From a virus, in the IMG/VR virus record IMGVR_UViG_3300027749_004991, positions 1 through 58,685 of that record: a stretch of DNA of 58,685 nt; one strand, 5' to 3'. Under the pieces are notes generated by a model. That model was not told the origin of the DNA and did no database searches. It saw nothing but the letters and a program-made list of their open reading frames with translations. The position numbers and the translations under genes are program-made. Below, in pieces: positions 8,141-16,115 of the stretch. Each line of letters starts with the position of its first letter. Position 1 is the first letter of the stretch.

Positions 8141-8461
8141 ATGGCAGCACCTATTTCAAATAACGGTAGTACTTTTTACAACATAAATGAATGTAGATCA
8201 TTTAATCAAACCGTTGCAACAAACCTTACAAGATTATCTTCACAACCTTGTTCTGAAGTCATTCTATACAACAGAACTGGTAGTACATTGAGTGCGTATG
8301 ATAATGGATATTCTACAGAGCCTTTTGCATTCCTTCTTAAGAATGATGAGAGTATGACCTTTAGAGGCTTAGTAAATTCAGATCAGTTATCCGCGAAAGC
8401 AGCAGTTGCAGGTCCTATCTTTTATAGAGCACAATACTTCAGCTTTAACCCTTCTAGATAA
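8141..8461 (+). CDS. Putative small virion protein
   Basis: A 106-residue protein with no named domain. It is rich in S, N, T and aromatic residues, with segments such as SEVILYNRTGSTLSAYDNGY and FLLKNDESMTFRGL suggesting a compact beta-sandwich. The start at 8141 is preferred over an in-frame GTG at 8120, which would lie upstream of the late promoter. Its own late promoter, a terminator on each side and its position next to capsid genes suggest a structural or decoration protein. This is inferred from context only. Confidence 0.6.
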   Translation: MAAPISNNGSTFYNINECRSFNQTVATNLTRLSSQPCSEVILYNRTGSTLSAYDNGYSTEPFAFLLKNDESMTFRGLVNSDQLSAKAAVAGPIFYRAQYFSFNPSR

Positions 8462-8485
8462 AACTAGTCTAAATATCATAAAACA

Positions 8486-8517
8486 AAAAGGTCATCTAAT
8501 AAAATAGATGACCTTTT
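8486..8517. terminator. Bidirectional terminator between convergent genes
   Basis: A 13-bp perfect stem (AAAAGGTCATCTA with TAGATGACCTTTT) around a 6-base loop. The A-tract/T-tract flanks let it work on both strands. It separates the 8141 (+) and 8543 (-) genes. Confidence 0.85.
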
Positions 8518-8542
8518 CTCTTATAGATTGCTGAGGGGAGCC

Positions 8543-8965
8543 TTAACGATAACCAAGTTGAACGAGTCTTCTAATGTTAGGTGTAACCGAATCATAATTA
8601 TTAGCAGTTAAGGACTGAGCAGATGTAGACGTTACACATGTAAATATTGTTGAAGAACTGTCAGTGTAAATAACTGCAAAAGTAGCACCGTTATATGCTC
8701 TATCTACTCTGAATGTTGTACCTGTAGCAGCTGATAGTGTAGGTGCAAATATACCTGTACCAGAGGAAGGAGATGTGAGAGCGTTAAATGCAATACCTCT
8801 AACCTGTTTTGCGCTAAGTGAAGCGTTGTTAACTGGACCAGTACCAACAGTTAATAGTTCAACAGTATTGTATCCGCCAGTACCGCCAGATAGAGACCAG
8901 GATAGGTTAGCAGGTGACTGCCCGTATGATGAAAGGGCTTGTGATGTAAAGCTAATAATAGGCAT
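8543..8965 (-). CDS. Putative virion surface protein, Ser/Thr/Gly-rich
   Basis: A 140-residue protein dominated by S, T, G and A, with many short beta-strand-like stretches (FAVIYTDSSSTIFTCVT) and a basic C-terminus (NIRRLVQLGYR). No family is recognised. The late octamer GAATAAATA lies five bases before the ATG, and the gene ends at the bidirectional terminator, so it is expressed late as a single gene near the capsid genes. A head decoration or fibre-associated role is possible but not shown. Confidence 0.6.
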   Translation of the reverse strand: MPIISFTSQALSSYGQSPANLSWSLSGGTGGYNTVELLTVGTGPVNNASLSAKQVRGIAFNALTSPSSGTGIFAPTLSAATGTTFRVDRAYNGATFAVIYTDSSSTIFTCVTSTSAQSLTANNYDSVTPNIRRLVQLGYR

Positions 8966-8970
8966 ATTAA

Positions 8971-8978
8971 TATTTATT
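8971..8978 (-). promoter_or_regulatory. Late promoter before 8965 start
   Basis: AATAAATA on the minus strand, five bases (TTAAT), ATG at 8965. One mismatch to the T4 late consensus. Confidence 0.65.
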
Positions 8979-8986
8979 CTACCTGC

Positions 8987-9361
8987 TTAATTTTTATCAA
9001 ATTTAATGCTGTTAGGCTTTGTCTCTCTAATATAGACTTCACCATATGCTTCTAATTGACCCATAACATGTTGAAATTCACGCTGAGACATACTCTTCCA
9101 GTCTTTGAGCTTATCCCAGCATGCATCTGCTTTCTTCTCTATGAATGAAACGTCATTCTGATGATCTATACATTCTTGATAAGGCTTTTCTTTAGCCTTA
9201 AAGTGAATAGCTGTTAATACTGCATAACCACCTTTCTTCTGTGATTGATTAGCAATTTTTCTCGCCCCGGCTTGTCTCGTAGTAAGAAAGTCCTGCAGCT
9301 TATCATCTATTGCTGTAATAGACTTCTTAATGGATTCGAGTACTATATCGAACGTAAACAT
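8987..9361 (-). CDS. Conserved-looking phage protein of unknown function
   Basis: A 124-residue mostly helical, charged protein. The start is set at 9361 (MFTFDIVLES) because a perfect late octamer ends five bases upstream; an in-frame extension to 9406 would run back through the promoter. The N-terminus (V-L-E at residues 7-9) faintly resembles the capsid-targeting peptides described for the 41-47 kb genes. The C-terminal half, KADACWDKLKDWKSMSQREF, looks like a helical bundle. No function is recognised. Confidence 0.6.
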   Translation of the reverse strand: MFTFDIVLESIKKSITAIDDKLQDFLTTRQAGARKIANQSQKKGGYAVLTAIHFKAKEKPYQECIDHQNDVSFIEKKADACWDKLKDWKSMSQREFQHVMGQLEAYGEVYIRETKPNSIKFDKN

Positions 9362-9366
9362 ATCAT

Positions 9367-9374
9367 TATTTATA
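9367..9374 (-). promoter_or_regulatory. Late promoter before 9361 start
   Basis: Perfect TATAAATA on the minus strand, five bases (ATGAT), ATG at 9361. Confidence 0.75.
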
Positions 9375-9415
9375 ATGACCCTGGAATATAAACAAAAAAG
9401 AACCACCCCAGCTCG

Positions 9416-9423
9416 ACTAAATA
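9416..9423 (+). promoter_or_regulatory. Late-type promoter before the GIY-YIG gene
   Basis: ACTAAATA, five bases (TTTAC), ATG at 9429. The same ACTAAATA variant precedes gp13 and gp15. Confidence 0.5.
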
Positions 9424-9428
9424 TTTAC

Positions 9429-10208
9429 ATGAGTAAGAAAATTCATGAGCTGTATATCACTAGAAATCTAGTTAATGGGAACGTATATGGTGGCAAACAC
9501 GTATATACAACCAAGAGAGGTAGATATCTTGGATCTGGATATAGATTAAAGAGAGCTATAAAGAAATACGGTATAGAGAATTTCGATGTACGTATTCTAC
9601 GGTTACAAATAGATAATATCGAGGATCTAAATAGAAGAGAAATTAGACTTATTAGACTATTAAAATATATATTTAAAGATCGATGTTATAATATTCATCG
9701 AGGTGGTGTAGGTGGAGACTATTACATGTATCTAGAGCCTGCAGAGCGGTTAGAAGTTAATCGTAAAATAAGTGATAGTAAAAAACGACAGTACGAAGCT
9801 GGGGAAACAGATTTACAACAACAAGGTAGAAAAAAACAAGCAGCGGCGCTAAGAGTCAAAAATAAACTAGACCTAGAGTTTATTGACCGTATGACCGTAA
9901 TACATCGAGAGGCTGGAAAGAGGCTTTCTGATAGGATTGCCAGCTCAGGTCTAACAGATCGTGAGAAAGAGCGTAATAAAAATAATAGTGTAAATGGACT
10001 TAAACAAATTAAATTTAAAATAATTTACCCTAACGGCGATATAATGATTGAAAATATTAGTTCGAAGAAATTTAAAATAAAATATAAAACTGATGACTCA
10101 CTTTTTAGCACTCTAGCTCGTGAAGGTTACTTTATAATAAAGAAAAGATTACCTATTACTAAACATTTATTTCCTAGAGGTACTGAGTTTATTATATTAA
10201 AAGAATGA
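9429..10208 (+). CDS. GIY-YIG homing endonuclease
   Basis: A 259-residue nuclease. The N-terminal GIY-YIG module is visible as YITRNLVNGNVYGGKH, followed by RYLGSGYRLKRAIKKYGIENF, with the family's catalytic-region glutamate likely in NRREIRLIRLL. The middle (RKISDSKKRQYEAGE) resembles a NUMOD3 DNA-binding repeat, and the C-terminus is basic. Such genes are selfish elements that cut a homologous site in related phages. It is inserted, on the opposite strand, between the 8987 gene and gp23, a typical seg-like position. The start at 9429 is chosen from the adjacent late-type octamer; 9375 is an alternative. Confidence 0.85.
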   Translation: MSKKIHELYITRNLVNGNVYGGKHVYTTKRGRYLGSGYRLKRAIKKYGIENFDVRILRLQIDNIEDLNRREIRLIRLLKYIFKDRCYNIHRGGVGGDYYMYLEPAERLEVNRKISDSKKRQYEAGETDLQQQGRKKQAAALRVKNKLDLEFIDRMTVIHREAGKRLSDRIASSGLTDREKERNKNNSVNGLKQIKFKIIYPNGDIMIENISSKKFKIKYKTDDSLFSTLAREGYFIIKKRLPITKHLFPRGTEFIILKE

Positions 10209-10236
10209 ACCGAAGGGTCTTCGGCCCCTTCGGTTC
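10207..10236. terminator. Hairpin between convergent GIY-YIG gene and gp23
   Basis: An 11-bp GC-rich stem (GAACCGAAGGG with CCCTTCGGTTC) with an 8-base loop. It overlaps the GIY-YIG stop codon. On the minus strand it is followed by ATTCTTTT, and on the plus strand by a weaker T-rich run, so it probably ends gp23 transcription. Confidence 0.75.
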
Positions 10237-10282
10237 TAAGTTTCTTTGGTTGCAATTCCCTGAAAGCTAACCAGTTATTTAC

Positions 10283-11779
10283 TCAAAAATATACTGATTG
10301 CGTAGCAGGTGTAAACGCTGCACCAAGACCCTGAACAATAACAACGTGGTAGTAGAGGTTTGCTCCAAAGATATTGTCTACAACGCCGTAACGGGTAAGT
10401 AGACCAACGCGTGGTGCGAAGTCGTTTGGACCAATAGTTCTCTGAACCATGATAGGAATGTAAGGGCAATAGATGATACCAGTGTCGTAGAACTCTGAAC
10501 CTTTATAACCAAGTAGCGCGTACTCAGGAGCAGTAGACTGAGAACCATAACCTACGTTACCGTAGATTGTAGAGTTCTGTACTTCTGTACGAGTATCACG
10601 ATACACTGTGAATCTTCCACCAACGGAACCTACCTTAGCAATGCCAACTGGTTGAGTTGAAACATCACCTTGAACAGGTACCCACTGGAATTCAGGAAGC
10701 ATTTCAAGAATCGCGCAAACTCTTGGAGTTGCGACGATGAAGTTAGCAGCACCGCGTCTATTACGGACAGCGATTCTGTTTGCTTCAATGATAAGCTTCT
10801 GATAGAAGTCACGGTTTCTCTCAACGAGCCATCTGCCGTCTGCTGAAGCTGGAGACCAGAAAGAGAAGCCAGAACCGTACCCTGCATTGAGGGCGGACTG
10901 GACCATTCTCATGATCATTTCACGGTCGATTTCTGCTTGGATCTCATAGCTCATCGCATTTGTGATCTCAGCATCAATATCGATACCGTTCATGTTCTTA
11001 AGGTCTTGTTCTAGTTCAACGGACCAGCGTGCACCAAGTCTACGAGTACCAGCTTCAACAGCTGTCTTTTCGAACTTGACTTCAACCTGTGGTATGTTAC
11101 CAGTGATTTCAAACGCAGATAGGATCTGGGCAACGCCCTGATCTTGTGCTGCGAATGTCCACGCACCTGTTGCACCAGAGAGCTTCTGTGAAGAAGCACC
11201 AGTGAAACGAGTGTCGAGGAACTGATAACCTAATTCGTTAGTTGTATTTGGTAGACTACCACCAATACCGGTATAACCGGCATTTACGCCTGGAATGGTA
11301 CCTGCACCACCAACGGTAGTACCAGAATACGATGTACCATCAACACCCTGGCCAAGGCCTTGGGATTGATAACCATAACGTAGGGCGAATGCAAGTCCTA
11401 CTGGACCTGACATAGGTTGCACACCAACGATGTCGTTGGAGATAAGCTCAGGGAAGGTACGACGGATCATCGGAATGAGGATCTTTGGAAGACGTGAGTC
11501 ACCACTTGCGTAGTTGTCACCGCTGTTGATAGCGTTAGTACCTGGATTATACATCTGGTTACTGCCTGCGCTACCAAATACACCGCCGCTACCGGCTGTG
11601 TTAGCCTCATTACACCATTGTTCTTGATTCTCAAGAAGAATAGCTGTATTAAGTCTGGTATTCTCATTTCCGATAGCCTTAACTGAATCTGACGAATAGT
11701 CAAGAACTGGAGCCCACTTCTCGAGTAGTGCTTCAGCTCTATTTTTATCTACAAATGCTTGTGTTGGACGTATTTTCAT
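10283..11779 (-). CDS. gp23: Major capsid protein (gp23-like)
   Basis: A 498-residue HK97-fold shell protein of the T4 family. Diagnostic stretches are FGSAGS, DSRLPKILIPMIRRTFPELISNDIVGVQPMSGPVGLAFALRYGY (shown here in part: residues about 95-138), ARWSVELEQDLKNMNGIDID and the C-terminal GLLTRYGVVDNIFGANLYYHV. ILLE at 47-50 is a candidate gp21 cleavage site. Unlike most genes here it has a leader of about 70 nt and an A-rich Shine-Dalgarno-like stretch (AAGGAAAAAG) about ten bases before ATG. It follows scaffold gp22, as in T4. Confidence 0.95.
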   Translation of the reverse strand: MKIRPTQAFVDKNRAEALLEKWAPVLDYSSDSVKAIGNENTRLNTAILLENQEQWCNEANTAGSGGVFGSAGSNQMYNPGTNAINSGDNYASGDSRLPKILIPMIRRTFPELISNDIVGVQPMSGPVGLAFALRYGYQSQGLGQGVDGTSYSGTTVGGAGTIPGVNAGYTGIGGSLPNTTNELGYQFLDTRFTGASSQKLSGATGAWTFAAQDQGVAQILSAFEITGNIPQVEVKFEKTAVEAGTRRLGARWSVELEQDLKNMNGIDIDAEITNAMSYEIQAEIDREMIMRMVQSALNAGYGSGFSFWSPASADGRWLVERNRDFYQKLIIEANRIAVRNRRGAANFIVATPRVCAILEMLPEFQWVPVQGDVSTQPVGIAKVGSVGGRFTVYRDTRTEVQNSTIYGNVGYGSQSTAPEYALLGYKGSEFYDTGIIYCPYIPIMVQRTIGPNDFAPRVGLLTRYGVVDNIFGANLYYHVVIVQGLGAAFTPATQSVYF

Positions 11780-11853
11780 GTTTGCTTTTTCCTTTTTTTC
11801 TAACTCAGGTCTAAATTGACCTCATTGTTCAGGGTTAAAAATCTGTAACGTTA

Positions 11854-12711
11854 TTATTTATACTTCTGTAGCTCAGAAATATAAGGATTTATAACTTTTA
11901 TGGGATTTTTTGCTTGAACCGATTCCCTAATGATAGGAGCGTCAGCTTTTACTCTTCTATTATCAAAAGCTTCTTCTTTGAGGATATCGATTCTTTCTTT
12001 TTCCTTCTTTTCGAAAAGTCTTAAAGTATAATCGAAGTTTTCTTCGATAAACTTAGGAGTCTTATCACCAAGAACTCTCTTAAGATATTCTTTCTTTTTC
12101 TCAGGTAAGCCCGAAGTCTTATTTTCAAGAACAAGTGCTGCCTTAGTCTTGAGGAAGTTTTCCTTGAGAAGACCGTTTTCCTTAGAAAGCTGTTCAACCT
12201 TAGCAGATAGCTCGTCGATTTGCTTCTTACCATCAACAAGTGCTGGCTTAACAGACTCTGACATAAGAGCAGAATCGATTGCAAGTACCTTACGAAGATT
12301 GCCAAGTACTTCGATAGCTGTTTTGTTCTTTGTAGCTTCTGAAATTGCTTCAGCTGGAATAGCTTCATCAAGAAACTCTTCAAGATAAGTTGAAATAGTC
12401 TCTACAAGAGTATTCTTTAGTTGTTTTGCTTCTACTGTAAGCGCTCTATCATAACGCTTAACAACGTTAATAAGCTTACCAGCATTGCTCTTATCGATAG
12501 CTTCAACAACTCTTGTAAGCTTAGAAGTGTGATCTTTGTCGATCGCCTTCATTAACTTTTCGAGCTTTTCTGCATAAAGATCGTCTTGTGCTGTTAGAGC
12601 AGACTCAACAGATAGCTTAAGCTTCTTCTGAAAAGCGGTTTCAATAATGTTGAGAGATTCTTCAGAAAGAACCTGCTTAGCGTCATCAGTTAGTAGAGAT
12701 TTAACTTTCAT
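11854..12711 (-). CDS. gp22: Prohead core scaffold (gp22-like)
   Basis: A 285-residue, almost entirely helical, highly charged protein (long K/E/L/A-rich stretches, coiled coil about 150-200), as expected for the internal scaffold around which gp23 assembles and which gp21 later digests. Several L-x-E sites are present. Order gp21, small core protein, gp22, gp23 matches the T4 head cluster. Its ATG overlaps the stop of the small core gene. No sequence motif is unique to it, so position and composition carry the call. Confidence 0.85.
   Translation of the reverse strand: MKVKSLLTDDAKQVLSEESLNIIETAFQKKLKLSVESALTAQDDLYAEKLEKLMKAIDKDHTSKLTRVVEAIDKSNAGKLINVVKRYDRALTVEAKQLKNTLVETISTYLEEFLDEAIPAEAISEATKNKTAIEVLGNLRKVLAIDSALMSESVKPALVDGKKQIDELSAKVEQLSKENGLLKENFLKTKAALVLENKTSGLPEKKKEYLKRVLGDKTPKFIEENFDYTLRLFEKKEKERIDILKEEAFDNRRVKADAPIIRESVQAKNPIKVINPYISELQKYK
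11855..11862 (-). promoter_or_regulatory. Late promoter for gp23, with leader
   Basis: Perfect TATAAATA on the minus strand, overlapping the gp22 stop codon. Initiation near 11848 would give a leader of about 70 nt before the gp23 ATG at 11779. Confidence 0.7.
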
Positions 12712-13001
12712 ATTGTGAAGAGGGGTTCATTAAGTGAATTTTTAATTCTAGTTTGAATTTTATCAGTAATAATGGCCTTTAAATATTTATTTGCCTCGGC
12801 ATATTTTTTTGAAGAAACTGCGGTAATAAAGTTAGTAATGTCAGCAGACTCTTTAAGCTTTTTACGCTTAGCATTACGAATAGCTTTATCTTTGCTTCCC
12901 ATATATTCATCAGTAGGTGATTCTACCTTACCATCACGATCATAATCTTTCGTAGCTTTCTTACGAGTAGATGGTTTTGTTTTAGTTTTTGTTTTAGCCA
13001 T
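12708..13001 (-). CDS. Small prohead core protein (gp67/gp68-like)
   Basis: A 97-residue protein. The N-terminus is a Lys/Thr-rich tail (MAKTKTKTKPSTRKKATK). It is followed by DYDRDGKVESPTDEYMG, which has the D-x-D-x-D-G spacing of a calcium-binding loop. A helical C-terminus (AEANKYLKAIITDKIQTRI) follows. Position between gp21 and gp22 matches T4 genes 67/68, whose products fill the prohead core and influence head shape. The late promoter sits five bases before the ATG and overlaps the end of gp21. Confidence 0.65.
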   Translation of the reverse strand: MAKTKTKTKPSTRKKATKDYDRDGKVESPTDEYMGSKDKAIRNAKRKKLKESADITNFITAVSSKKYAEANKYLKAIITDKIQTRIKNSLNEPLFTI

Positions 13002-13006
13002 GTTAA

Positions 13007-13014
13007 TATTTATA
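13007..13014 (-). promoter_or_regulatory. Late promoter for small core protein and gp22
   Basis: Perfect TATAAATA on the minus strand, five bases (TTAAC), ATG at 13001. It overlaps the gp21 stop codon. Confidence 0.75.
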
Positions 13015-13675
13015 TACTTTGTATAAATTTAAGGATTTGTTCGCGTAAGAAAAAGTCAACACCCTTTTTAGGTAGATTACGTAGAGACTTTTCAAAAGAC
13101 TCATACACTTCTTCATACTTACCATTTTCTGCAACTACCCATTGCTTAGATTCAAGTATACCATTAACGAAAGCTTTAGGGAAAGAGGGATCAGCAACAC
13201 AGTCAACAGCAACTAATTTTAAATTACGTACAACATTGTGATTTGAACCTTCTTCAAGTGTACCTAAAGCTCTTGATGACATACCTACTTTTACACCATC
13301 ATTAATCAACGACTTAACTATTAGACCACAAGGAGTTGAGAGGACTTTTGACTTACCAAAGAATACATTGTTGTCTTCATATAGCTCAGTAACGATATGG
13401 CATGCTCTTTCAAGATCAACATCAGCAGTCGTTGGGTGATTCAACTCACCCATGGCACGACCTGGAATAACCATTTCTTCATTATATCGTTGAACTTCAC
13501 GTCTAAGCTCTTCAATTGGGTATAGGCGCTTGTTTTTATTAACACCTTCAGCCATCATATATGGACCCTTAATATAGAGCGTAGAAGGTGAATTTCTATT
13601 GGATTCTTCTACTACGTATTCGAATTGATCCTCAAGTGCCGGTTTCTCTACTAATAGGTTAAGCTTTAATGCCAT
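13010..13675 (-). CDS. gp21: Prohead maturation protease (gp21-like)
   Basis: A 221-residue serine protease of the herpesvirus-assemblin-like prohead family. The catalytic His is H80 in GELNHPTTADVD, and the catalytic Ser lies in VGMSSRALG (S133/S134). It cleaves scaffold, gp23 and capsid-internal proteins at [LI]-x-E sites in T4. It heads the run of head genes and has its own perfect late promoter. The family and both motifs are clear. Confidence 0.93.
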   Translation of the reverse strand: MALKLNLLVEKPALEDQFEYVVEESNRNSPSTLYIKGPYMMAEGVNKNKRLYPIEELRREVQRYNEEMVIPGRAMGELNHPTTADVDLERACHIVTELYEDNNVFFGKSKVLSTPCGLIVKSLINDGVKVGMSSRALGTLEEGSNHNVVRNLKLVAVDCVADPSFPKAFVNGILESKQWVVAENGKYEEVYESFEKSLRNLPKKGVDFFLREQILKFIQSI

Positions 13676-13680
13676 ATTGT

Positions 13681-13688
13681 TATTTATA
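13681..13688 (-). promoter_or_regulatory. Late promoter for gp21
   Basis: Perfect TATAAATA on the minus strand, five bases (ACAAT), ATG at 13675. Confidence 0.8.
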
Positions 13689-13720
13689 GCTAATGCGTTA
13701 AAATCTACATATAGTATTAT

Positions 13721-14161
13721 TTAACCTATCTCTTTTTCTGTTAAAATTAAGAAATCCATACTTCTCTTCTTACAGAACTCTCTCGCTGCTTGCCATTTAG
13801 CTTGATTTACAACATACATCGATTGCTCGTATATTAAATGCTCCTTCTTTTTATACTTTGTATTAGGAGGAGCTGTTTGTCTTGAAGGTTTTATTTCAAC
13901 TAAATACCTTTTAATCACGTTACCTTCTTTTATAGCAACGAAATTATCTACAAAATATCTATGAGCTCTGCCGTCTAAAGGCGATATGTATGGTATAATT
14001 ACATTTTCAGATCCCCACATAACTACATTGGAGTTATTATCACAAAACCTCATAAACTTAAGCTCCAATCCAGATCTATAAAACGCCTTCGCTCCTATAA
14101 ATTTACCTTTATTTATAGGAACGAAAACACCCTGTCTATATTTGGAGTTCTTAGAGTTCAT
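13721..14161 (-). CDS. gp4: Head completion protein (gp4-like)
   Basis: A 146-residue protein matching the T4 gp4/gp50 head completion family, which has a TnsA/PD-(D/E)XK nuclease-like fold. Landmarks are FYRSGLELKFMRFCDNN, VVMWGSENVIIPYISPLDG, HRYFVDNF and YLVEIKP (the E-x-K of the nuclease-type core). In T4 it is needed to finish packaged heads before tail joining. The start codon overlaps the end of the upstream 118-residue gene. Confidence 0.85.
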   Translation of the reverse strand: MNSKNSKYRQGVFVPINKGKFIGAKAFYRSGLELKFMRFCDNNSNVVMWGSENVIIPYISPLDGRAHRYFVDNFVAIKEGNVIKRYLVEIKPSRQTAPPNTKYKKKEHLIYEQSMYVVNQAKWQAAREFCKKRSMDFLILTEKEIG

Positions 14162-14517
14162 TATTCATAAGGAACTATCTCTATATTACGTAATGCTCTA
14201 CAAAAAGTATTTTTAATTGCACTATATGCTGAGGCACTTCCGATTTTAAGTTTAAAAGGTAGTCTTTTAGATAAAGCGTAATTGTCACTACACGCGTCAC
14301 TTATAACATCATAATTAAACCACTTAGAATCTTCTCGAATTAAGCCACCTTGAACTATATCTGTTCTATATTCAACTATTACCTTATCTTTATAAGGACT
14401 AGTTTCAATAACTCTATCACCAGCTTGGTCATATGAGTGTATAATCCAACCTATATCAACATCAAAATGCGAAGAAGGACCTTTAATCTGGTATATTGTA
14501 TACGGCTTATATCTCAT
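14161..14517 (-). CDS. Unknown protein, possible paralogue of the 14537 gene
   Basis: A 118-residue protein of unknown function starting MRYKPYTIYQI. Near the C-terminus it has YALSKRLPFKLKIGSASAYSAI, which lines up with LYDKLPFEIRYAPLDAV in the next gene upstream, and both begin MRY. The two may be diverged tandem duplicates. It overlaps gp4 by one base and lies in a head-gene operon, so late expression is likely. Confidence 0.6.
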   Translation of the reverse strand: MRYKPYTIYQIKGPSSHFDVDIGWIIHSYDQAGDRVIETSPYKDKVIVEYRTDIVQGGLIREDSKWFNYDVISDACSDNYALSKRLPFKLKIGSASAYSAIKNTFCRALRNIEIVPYE

Positions 14518-14536
14518 AACTATGTACTTTAATTTA

Positions 14537-14881
14537 TTACACTGATAATGTCTCTACCACCCACGTTTCTACCGCATCAAGAGGAGCATACCTAATTTCA
14601 AAAGGAAGTTTATCGTATAAACTATCGTTCAGAAATATTCCACAGTTAAAGAAAGGATGATTCTCATAAAATGCAATAATGTAACTGTCTTGGTCATCGT
14701 CGTAACTACTATATTCTGTAAACCACTGAAAGTCTTTACCTCTATTCCATGTAAAATAGCCATCCTCAAGTTCTTCTACAGTATCAATTGTAGCATTTAT
14801 ATTATACGGATCCGCCATATCCGTATATCTATATGACGGATTATCGTCACCGAAATCTATTTTTATACATGTATATCTCAT
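14537..14881 (-). CDS. Unknown protein, possible paralogue of the 14161 gene
   Basis: A 114-residue acidic protein (MRYTCIKIDFGDD at the start; a SYDDDQDS segment mid-protein). It shares start, size and C-terminal pattern with the adjacent downstream gene. A degenerate late-like CTATAAAC lies just before the ATG. No domain is recognised. A 73-base gap separates it from gp13, and nothing notable is seen in that gap. Confidence 0.6.
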   Translation of the reverse strand: MRYTCIKIDFGDDNPSYRYTDMADPYNINATIDTVEELEDGYFTWNRGKDFQWFTEYSSYDDDQDSYIIAFYENHPFFNCGIFLNDSLYDKLPFEIRYAPLDAVETWVVETLSV

Positions 14882-14954
14882 ATTGGTTTATAGTAAATTG
14901 TTTCGCCGTGAATAAGGGGTGTTTGTATTTGACTGGCTCTTTACTGTATATACA

Positions 14955-16100
14955 CTATCCTATGAAAAATATTGGTGGATCTGCGTCGCCAAATCCTGCT
15001 GATGCACCTGTTAATAACATTTGCTCAAGATCTTTTTTCTCAGTTAAACCTTCTTGTAATAAATCTGCATTTAGAGTACCACCACCAAGTAACGCAACAC
15101 CTGTAAATCGACCACGAACACGACCTATAACTATCTTCGTTAGAGCTACAGCGTATTCATACACCCATTGTTCCTTTACAAGATCTCTAATTGGTCGTTC
15201 AAGATAACAAGCTAATACACCATAGAATCTACTCGCACCAGGTTGCGGGTACATTTGTAGGTACTGTGTTCGTTCATCGAACTTAATATCACGTCTAGTT
15301 GCTAACATCTTTTCTCTTGTTTTCGTCCATTCTTTTAAAGTGTACCAAGATACTAAGTCAAAGCCGTAGTTACCTAATGCATAACTGAAATATGTTTGTT
15401 GAGCAAGAGTTTGTTCAAGAGTGAATAAAGTATTTACACCTTCATTAGAGCCTTCTTCGAACTCAGTGACTGTTATGACTTTTCTATAATCCATCGCATC
15501 ATAATCAAATACGTTTGAATATTCTACGGCGGATGAGTCTGTACCTTGTAACGATACGCCCTTCTTAACAGATGCTCTAAAATTTGATGTCAGTGCAGGG
15601 TTAAACGATGTGACAGAGCTGTATAGTGATGTATCTAATATCTCAAATTCAGGCATACCACTTGAAAATAAACTCGATAGAGCAGACGAACTAGCAAATG
15701 TAGTAGCAGGTACGGCTGAAGTGTTAACGTAAACTGTTTGTGGTAATTCAACAGTAAAGTCTGGTCCAGCCCAAATCGGTGTGTTTGCTATTTTTTGTGC
15801 ATTTGTAGCGTTTGATTTAGCAAGTGTGAATAACTGATCTATTCTTATACCTCTATTTTTCTGGTATATTCTTGAATCAAATATCAAAAATTCCTTTGTA
15901 TACCCTGCAAACTTTGAAAAATACTCTACTGCAATTTGTATGTTTTGGAATAACTGGTCAGAGTGTACTTCTAGTGTTATTAGAGGGTATCCTAATGATC
16001 GTTTTATACGATCTGCGAGATCGTTAAATGTTTCTAGTTTACTATTTAAATTAGTAGACTGGAATGCTGATACAGGTAAAACTTCACAAGCTAGCGACAT
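14955..16100 (-). CDS. gp13: Neck protein (gp13-like)
   Basis: A 381-residue protein. Both ends follow the T4 gp13 pattern: an N-terminal helical module (RIKRSLGYPLITLEVHSDQL, then FQNIQIAVEYFSKFAGY) and a C-terminal module (QWVYEYAVALTKIVIGRVRG, then LLGGGTLNADLLQEG and EKKDLEQML). It ends DPPIFFIG, where T4 gp13 ends DPPFGILVG. The middle is longer than in T4 (309 residues). It should form the collar that closes the packaged head and receives the tail. The gene lies just after gp20, not in the T4 order. Confidence 0.75.
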   Translation of the reverse strand: MSLACEVLPVSAFQSTNLNSKLETFNDLADRIKRSLGYPLITLEVHSDQLFQNIQIAVEYFSKFAGYTKEFLIFDSRIYQKNRGIRIDQLFTLAKSNATNAQKIANTPIWAGPDFTVELPQTVYVNTSAVPATTFASSSALSSLFSSGMPEFEILDTSLYSSVTSFNPALTSNFRASVKKGVSLQGTDSSAVEYSNVFDYDAMDYRKVITVTEFEEGSNEGVNTLFTLEQTLAQQTYFSYALGNYGFDLVSWYTLKEWTKTREKMLATRRDIKFDERTQYLQMYPQPGASRFYGVLACYLERPIRDLVKEQWVYEYAVALTKIVIGRVRGRFTGVALLGGGTLNADLLQEGLTEKKDLEQMLLTGASAGFGDADPPIFFIG

Positions 16101-16105
16101 ATGTA

Positions 16106-16113
16106 TATTTAGT
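16106..16113 (-). promoter_or_regulatory. Late-type promoter for gp13
   Basis: ACTAAATA on the minus strand, five bases (TACAT), ATG at 16100. A variant of the late octamer. Confidence 0.55.
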
Positions 16114-16115
16114 CA

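Noticed and set aside
14110-14117. Perfect TATAAATA on the minus strand inside the gp4 gene
   Set aside because: No start codon follows at the usual five-base distance, and it lies well inside conserved coding sequence, so it looks coincidental.
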